The notes under the pieces: model-generated | Seen by the model: only the letters and a program-made list of their open reading frames with translations | The model's database searches: none | What the model was told of the DNA's origin: nothing | Shown: positions 61,273-64,000 of the stretch, piece after piece | How the letters are laid out: each line of letters starts with the position of its first letter | Numbering within the stretch: the first letter of the stretch is position 1 | Position numbers and translations under genes: made by a program | Assembly (NCBI GenBank): GCA_031553235.1 | Contig: JAVBLS010000018.1 | Span: 1-64,000 of the forward strand | Direction of reading: 5' to 3' | DNA: 64,000 bases | Origin: Frigididesulfovibrio sp031553235 | GTDB taxonomy: Bacteria > Desulfobacterota > Desulfovibrionia > Desulfovibrionales > Desulfovibrionaceae

Positions 61273-63753
61273 TCAGATGACCCGGTTGTGTTCCGTGCGT
61301 TCAATGATGTCGTTCTGCAGATCCGGCGAAAGATCACAGAAATAGGCGCTGTAGCCTGCGATGCGCACCAGCAGGTTGCGGTACGCGGCCGGGTCCTGCT
61401 GGGCCCGCAGCAAGGTCTGACGATTGACGATGTTGAACTGCAGGTGCCAGAGTCGCAGGTCGCACCAGGTGCGGATCAGACCGACGATCTTGTCCGTGCC
61501 CGCCTCGCCGGCCACGCTCTGTGGGGACAGCTTGATGTTCAGCAGGCGCGAGGCCCGGTTGTGCATGCCGTAATTCTTGGAATGGTAGTTGGACAGCAGC
61601 ACCGCCGTGGGACCGTTCTTGTCCGCGCCATGCGAGGCCGAAGAGCCGTCGGAAAGCGGAGTCCAAGCCATGCGGCCATTGGGCGTGGCAGAAACGACCT
61701 TGCCGAAGGGCACGTGCGAGGTGATTGGCACGTAGCGCACGTCGATGTTGATGCCCCGCTCTTTGGAGCACTTTTCGGCATATTCCTGGGTCGTGCGGTC
61801 CACTTCTTTGGCGATGGCGTCCGCATACGGCTCGTTGTTCCCATAGCAGGGCGCCGAACGCAGCAGGGCCTGCACCGCTTCGTGGCCCACAAAGTTTTTC
61901 TTCAGGGCGGCCATGACTTCCTTCAGAGTCAGGCGCTTCTTGTCGAAGACATGGTATTTGACGGCGGCCAATGAATCCACCACCGTGCCGTAGCCTAGGA
62001 ATTCAAAGTAGGAAAACTCAATGCCCTCCTCAACCTTGAAGGACTGCAGATCCCTGGCGTGCTTCATGCATAGGTCGTGCAGCACCGAGGCCATGGGGGT
62101 GGAGAAGCAGCGGGGCCGGACCGTATCCACCACATACTGCTGCAGAAAGGCTTTTTGCAGCAGGTTCATGTGCTGGGTCTTGTAGGCCTCAAAAAACTGC
62201 TCCCAGGTTTTGAACGTGGTCACGTCGCCGGTTTCCAGGCCGACCTGCTCGTCGCCGTAGCGCTGCATCTTGCCGTTGTAAAGGGTCATTTCCATGGCCG
62301 AAGCGAAGTTGATGTACACGCAACCGGAAGTGTAGGTATCGCGGTTGGGCATGCGCGCCTCGGTGCAGCCGGATACGGCATAGTCCAGGGCTTCCTTGAG
62401 GGGCGCTCCTTTGAGCAGGTAGAGAGGGATGATCTCTTCGTCATTGATCAGCTTGGGAAAGCCCGAACCGTCCTTGATCACCAGAGCCACCTCACGTAGG
62501 TAGCGTTCCGGGCTGCGGTTGTGGATGCGCGCGGCCAGATCCGGATAGTTCAGGGGGAATTCCCGTTTGGACTCCAGAAAAATGTAGGTGAGGTCGTTGA
62601 CTGCGTCCTCGCCCTCAGGGGTCTGGCCGCCCACGGTCACAGCCTCCCAGTGGGCGTACGCTTCGTTGAATTCGTTGCCCGTGGGATTGATGTACAGGTC
62701 GATGAACTGGGCCATGTCCACCCACATGCATTCCAGCAATTCCTTGGCTTGGGTCGGGGTTAGGCGTCCTTCGGCAACGTCTTTGGCGTAGAAGGGATAA
62801 AGATATTGATCCATGCGGCCGTTGGAAATGACCGCGCTGGCCTTCTGCTCCAGGCGGGAAAAAAGCTGTACGAACCACTGGCACTGCACGGCCTCGCGGA
62901 AGCTCCGGGCCGGATGGGCGGGCACGCGTTCGCAGATCTCGGCGATTTCCAGCAGTTCGGCCTTGCGCACGGGGTCATTGCATTCCGCGGCCATTTCGCG
63001 GGCCAGATCGGCATGCCGGCCGGCCCATACTATCACCGCGTCACAAATAATCGCCATGGCCTCGTAAAACGGCCGTTGGTCGTACATCTGCATGGGACTC
63101 ATGGCATCCAGGGCGGCAAGGCGTTCTTCGGCTTCGCGCCGGATATCCAGGAAGCCGCGCTTGAGGACCTTTTCATAGTCGTGCACCCACTGCAGACCCG
63201 AACGGTACGAAGCGGTCTCGCTGACCACAAATCTGGAGCGCAGCCCTTCGGGATCGAGATAGGTTATGGCGTGTACCTCGTCCGGCAGGGAATTGTTCAA
63301 ATGATGGTGAAAGGTTCGCCCCATCCAATAAGGGGCCACTTCCTCGGTAATGACTTTGGCGTCTTCGGGGGTAATAATGAATGAATTTTTCTTGCGCTCC
63401 GCGAGCCCTTTGATGACCACGCCATAAAAATCGCCGTCGATTTCCGGATGCAGAATGCCGTAGCGGCCCAAACGCCCGCAGCGCCCAGCCAGCAACTGTT
63501 TGGGGGTGATATAGACGGTGATGTTCTCGGCCACGTGCTTGAGCGCCTTGGCCCAACGCAGGGTGAGCAGTTGCCCCTCGGTTTGTTGCATCGATTCGGT
63601 AAAATACTTGGCCCGCTCAATATCGATGGCCGGAGTCGTGCCCTGGAAGCTTTCAAGAATGGCGTAAATTCTTTCACGCCCCCCGCTGCTGACTATTTTG
63701 CTTGCGATACGTTCTTCCTGCGGGGAAAGAACGCAGGGTGCGGCTTGACACAT
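61273..63753 (-). CDS. Organosulfonate sulfite-lyase-type glycyl radical enzyme
   Basis: An 826-residue GRE. The thiyl Cys463 and acid Glu465 lie in SGCTEARMPNRD; the radical Gly800 is in RIAGYSAYF. From memory, isethionate sulfite-lyase (IslA) uses Arg189, Gln193, Trp374, Cys468, Glu470, Arg678 and Gly805. The equivalents here (R184, Q188, W369, C463, E465, R673, G800) are all offset by 5. This favours C-S cleavage releasing sulfite from isethionate or dihydroxypropanesulfonate (IslA or HpsG), not choline or glycerol. A recalled Phe682 would map to Ile677, so the exact substrate is open. No microcompartment tag is seen. Confidence 0.8.
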   Translation of the reverse strand: MCQAAPCVLSPQEERIASKIVSSGGRERIYAILESFQGTTPAIDIERAKYFTESMQQTEGQLLTLRWAKALKHVAENITVYITPKQLLAGRCGRLGRYGILHPEIDGDFYGVVIKGLAERKKNSFIITPEDAKVITEEVAPYWMGRTFHHHLNNSLPDEVHAITYLDPEGLRSRFVVSETASYRSGLQWVHDYEKVLKRGFLDIRREAEERLAALDAMSPMQMYDQRPFYEAMAIICDAVIVWAGRHADLAREMAAECNDPVRKAELLEIAEICERVPAHPARSFREAVQCQWFVQLFSRLEQKASAVISNGRMDQYLYPFYAKDVAEGRLTPTQAKELLECMWVDMAQFIDLYINPTGNEFNEAYAHWEAVTVGGQTPEGEDAVNDLTYIFLESKREFPLNYPDLAARIHNRSPERYLREVALVIKDGSGFPKLINDEEIIPLYLLKGAPLKEALDYAVSGCTEARMPNRDTYTSGCVYINFASAMEMTLYNGKMQRYGDEQVGLETGDVTTFKTWEQFFEAYKTQHMNLLQKAFLQQYVVDTVRPRCFSTPMASVLHDLCMKHARDLQSFKVEEGIEFSYFEFLGYGTVVDSLAAVKYHVFDKKRLTLKEVMAALKKNFVGHEAVQALLRSAPCYGNNEPYADAIAKEVDRTTQEYAEKCSKERGINIDVRYVPITSHVPFGKVVSATPNGRMAWTPLSDGSSASHGADKNGPTAVLLSNYHSKNYGMHNRASRLLNIKLSPQSVAGEAGTDKIVGLIRTWCDLRLWHLQFNIVNRQTLLRAQQDPAAYRNLLVRIAGYSAYFCDLSPDLQNDIIERTEHNRVI

Positions 63754-64000
63754 ACGTTGCTCCTGGATGGTGTTGATGGATGGAGGAAGTGATCCTCCGC
63801 CGACACCCTGGGTTAAGCAGCATCCGTGCCGGCAGGATAACTAGACAATATATCAGATATTTTTCCTACAAAATGAGGTTATGCCCCCAACGAAAACGAT
63901 GCATTTCTGCACGTATGCCAATCAACATGGTAATATTTTTGCATAATTTTCTTTTCGTGCAATCCTGCAACATGATCCTTTCCGCATCTTTCCCGCAACA
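63754..64000 (-). promoter_or_regulatory. AT-rich upstream region of the glycyl radical gene
   Basis: These 247 bases carry no gene. GGAGGA / TCCTCC (about 63785-63802) forms a hairpin close to the start, and the region beyond 63840 is sharply richer in A/T than the surrounding genes. It is probably the promoter and operator zone, but no box set fits sigma-70 or sigma-54 well enough to call. Confidence 0.4.

Noticed and set aside
63880..63960. Sigma-54 promoter upstream of the GRE gene
   Set aside because: TGGCAT followed by GC was found on the minus strand, but the distance between GG and GC is wrong for a -24/-12 promoter.
1..64000. CRISPR array, prophage or toxin-antitoxin system
   Set aside because: No regularly spaced repeats, cas genes, integrase, phage structural genes or toxin-antitoxin pairs were seen.

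Overview
The window is a GC-rich, densely packed chromosomal segment from a strictly anaerobic, Gram-negative delta-proteobacterium of the Desulfovibrio/Bilophila type. This rests on the combination of outer-membrane lipoprotein factors (LolA, SurA-like proteins, BepA-like protease), a citramalate-synthase route to isoleucine, a fused IspDF, a CarD regulator beside rho, and a sulfonate-lyase-type glycyl radical enzyme. Most genes are housekeeping genes in short operons with 4-bp ATGA overlaps. There is no prophage, CRISPR array, rRNA operon or complete insertion sequence.

Layout. 1-310: end of a decayed ISAs1-type insertion sequence. 374-442: one copy of a dispersed hairpin-ended repeat. 509-7374 (+): EamA exporter, aconitase-superfamily hydratase, gatC-gatA, an orphan adenine methyltransferase and a universal stress protein. 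7401-7966: ruins of a pnuC-nadR NAD-precursor locus. 7932-11977 (-): small protein, lolA, ftsK, efp. 12099-13921 (+): engB and ispDF. 13890-16130 (-): two tandem membrane metallophosphoesterases. 16203-16652 (+): vsr. 16729-27174 (-): a long cluster read mfd, SurA-like lipoprotein, surA, rodZ, recO, glyQ, glyS. 27318-29305 (-): cheW and ugd. 29521-34571 (+): nnr, tsaE, lysC, cimA. 34660-45378 (-): EamA exporter, aroQ, clpS-clpA, a zinc-ribbon protein with radA, hpt, argA-like acetyltransferase, tlpA-like thioredoxin, metH-like methyltransferase. 45582-54059 (+): rpoH, TPR lipoprotein, LolB-like lipoprotein, rpiB, cysS, BepA-like protease, hslV, ispE. 54075-60073 (+): tRNA-Gln, prs, rplY, pth, radical SAM protein, carD, hairpin-ended repeat, rho. 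60270-63753 (-): glycyl radical enzyme and its activase.

How the genes work together. Several blocks serve one process: envelope biogenesis (LolA, LolB-like, SurA-like pair, BepA-like, RodZ, FtsK), isoprenoid synthesis (IspDF, IspE), translation (GatCA, GlyQS, CysS, EF-P, Pth, L25, tRNA-Gln, TsaE), aspartate-family and branched-chain amino acids (LysC, CimA), protein quality control (RpoH, ClpAS, HslV), and transcription-coupled and recombinational repair (Mfd, RecO, RadA, Vsr).

The most biologically distinctive item is the glycyl radical enzyme pair at the right edge. Its pocket residues sit at a constant offset of 5 from those I recall for isethionate sulfite-lyase, so it probably releases sulfite from an organosulfonate for anaerobic respiration. 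The most unusual non-coding items are a hairpin-ended dispersed repeat (374-442 and 58353-58540), a C9 run inside recO, a G11 run upstream of aroQ, and the pnuC-nadR deletion scar. All calls come from reading the sequence and family knowledge; no database search was run.
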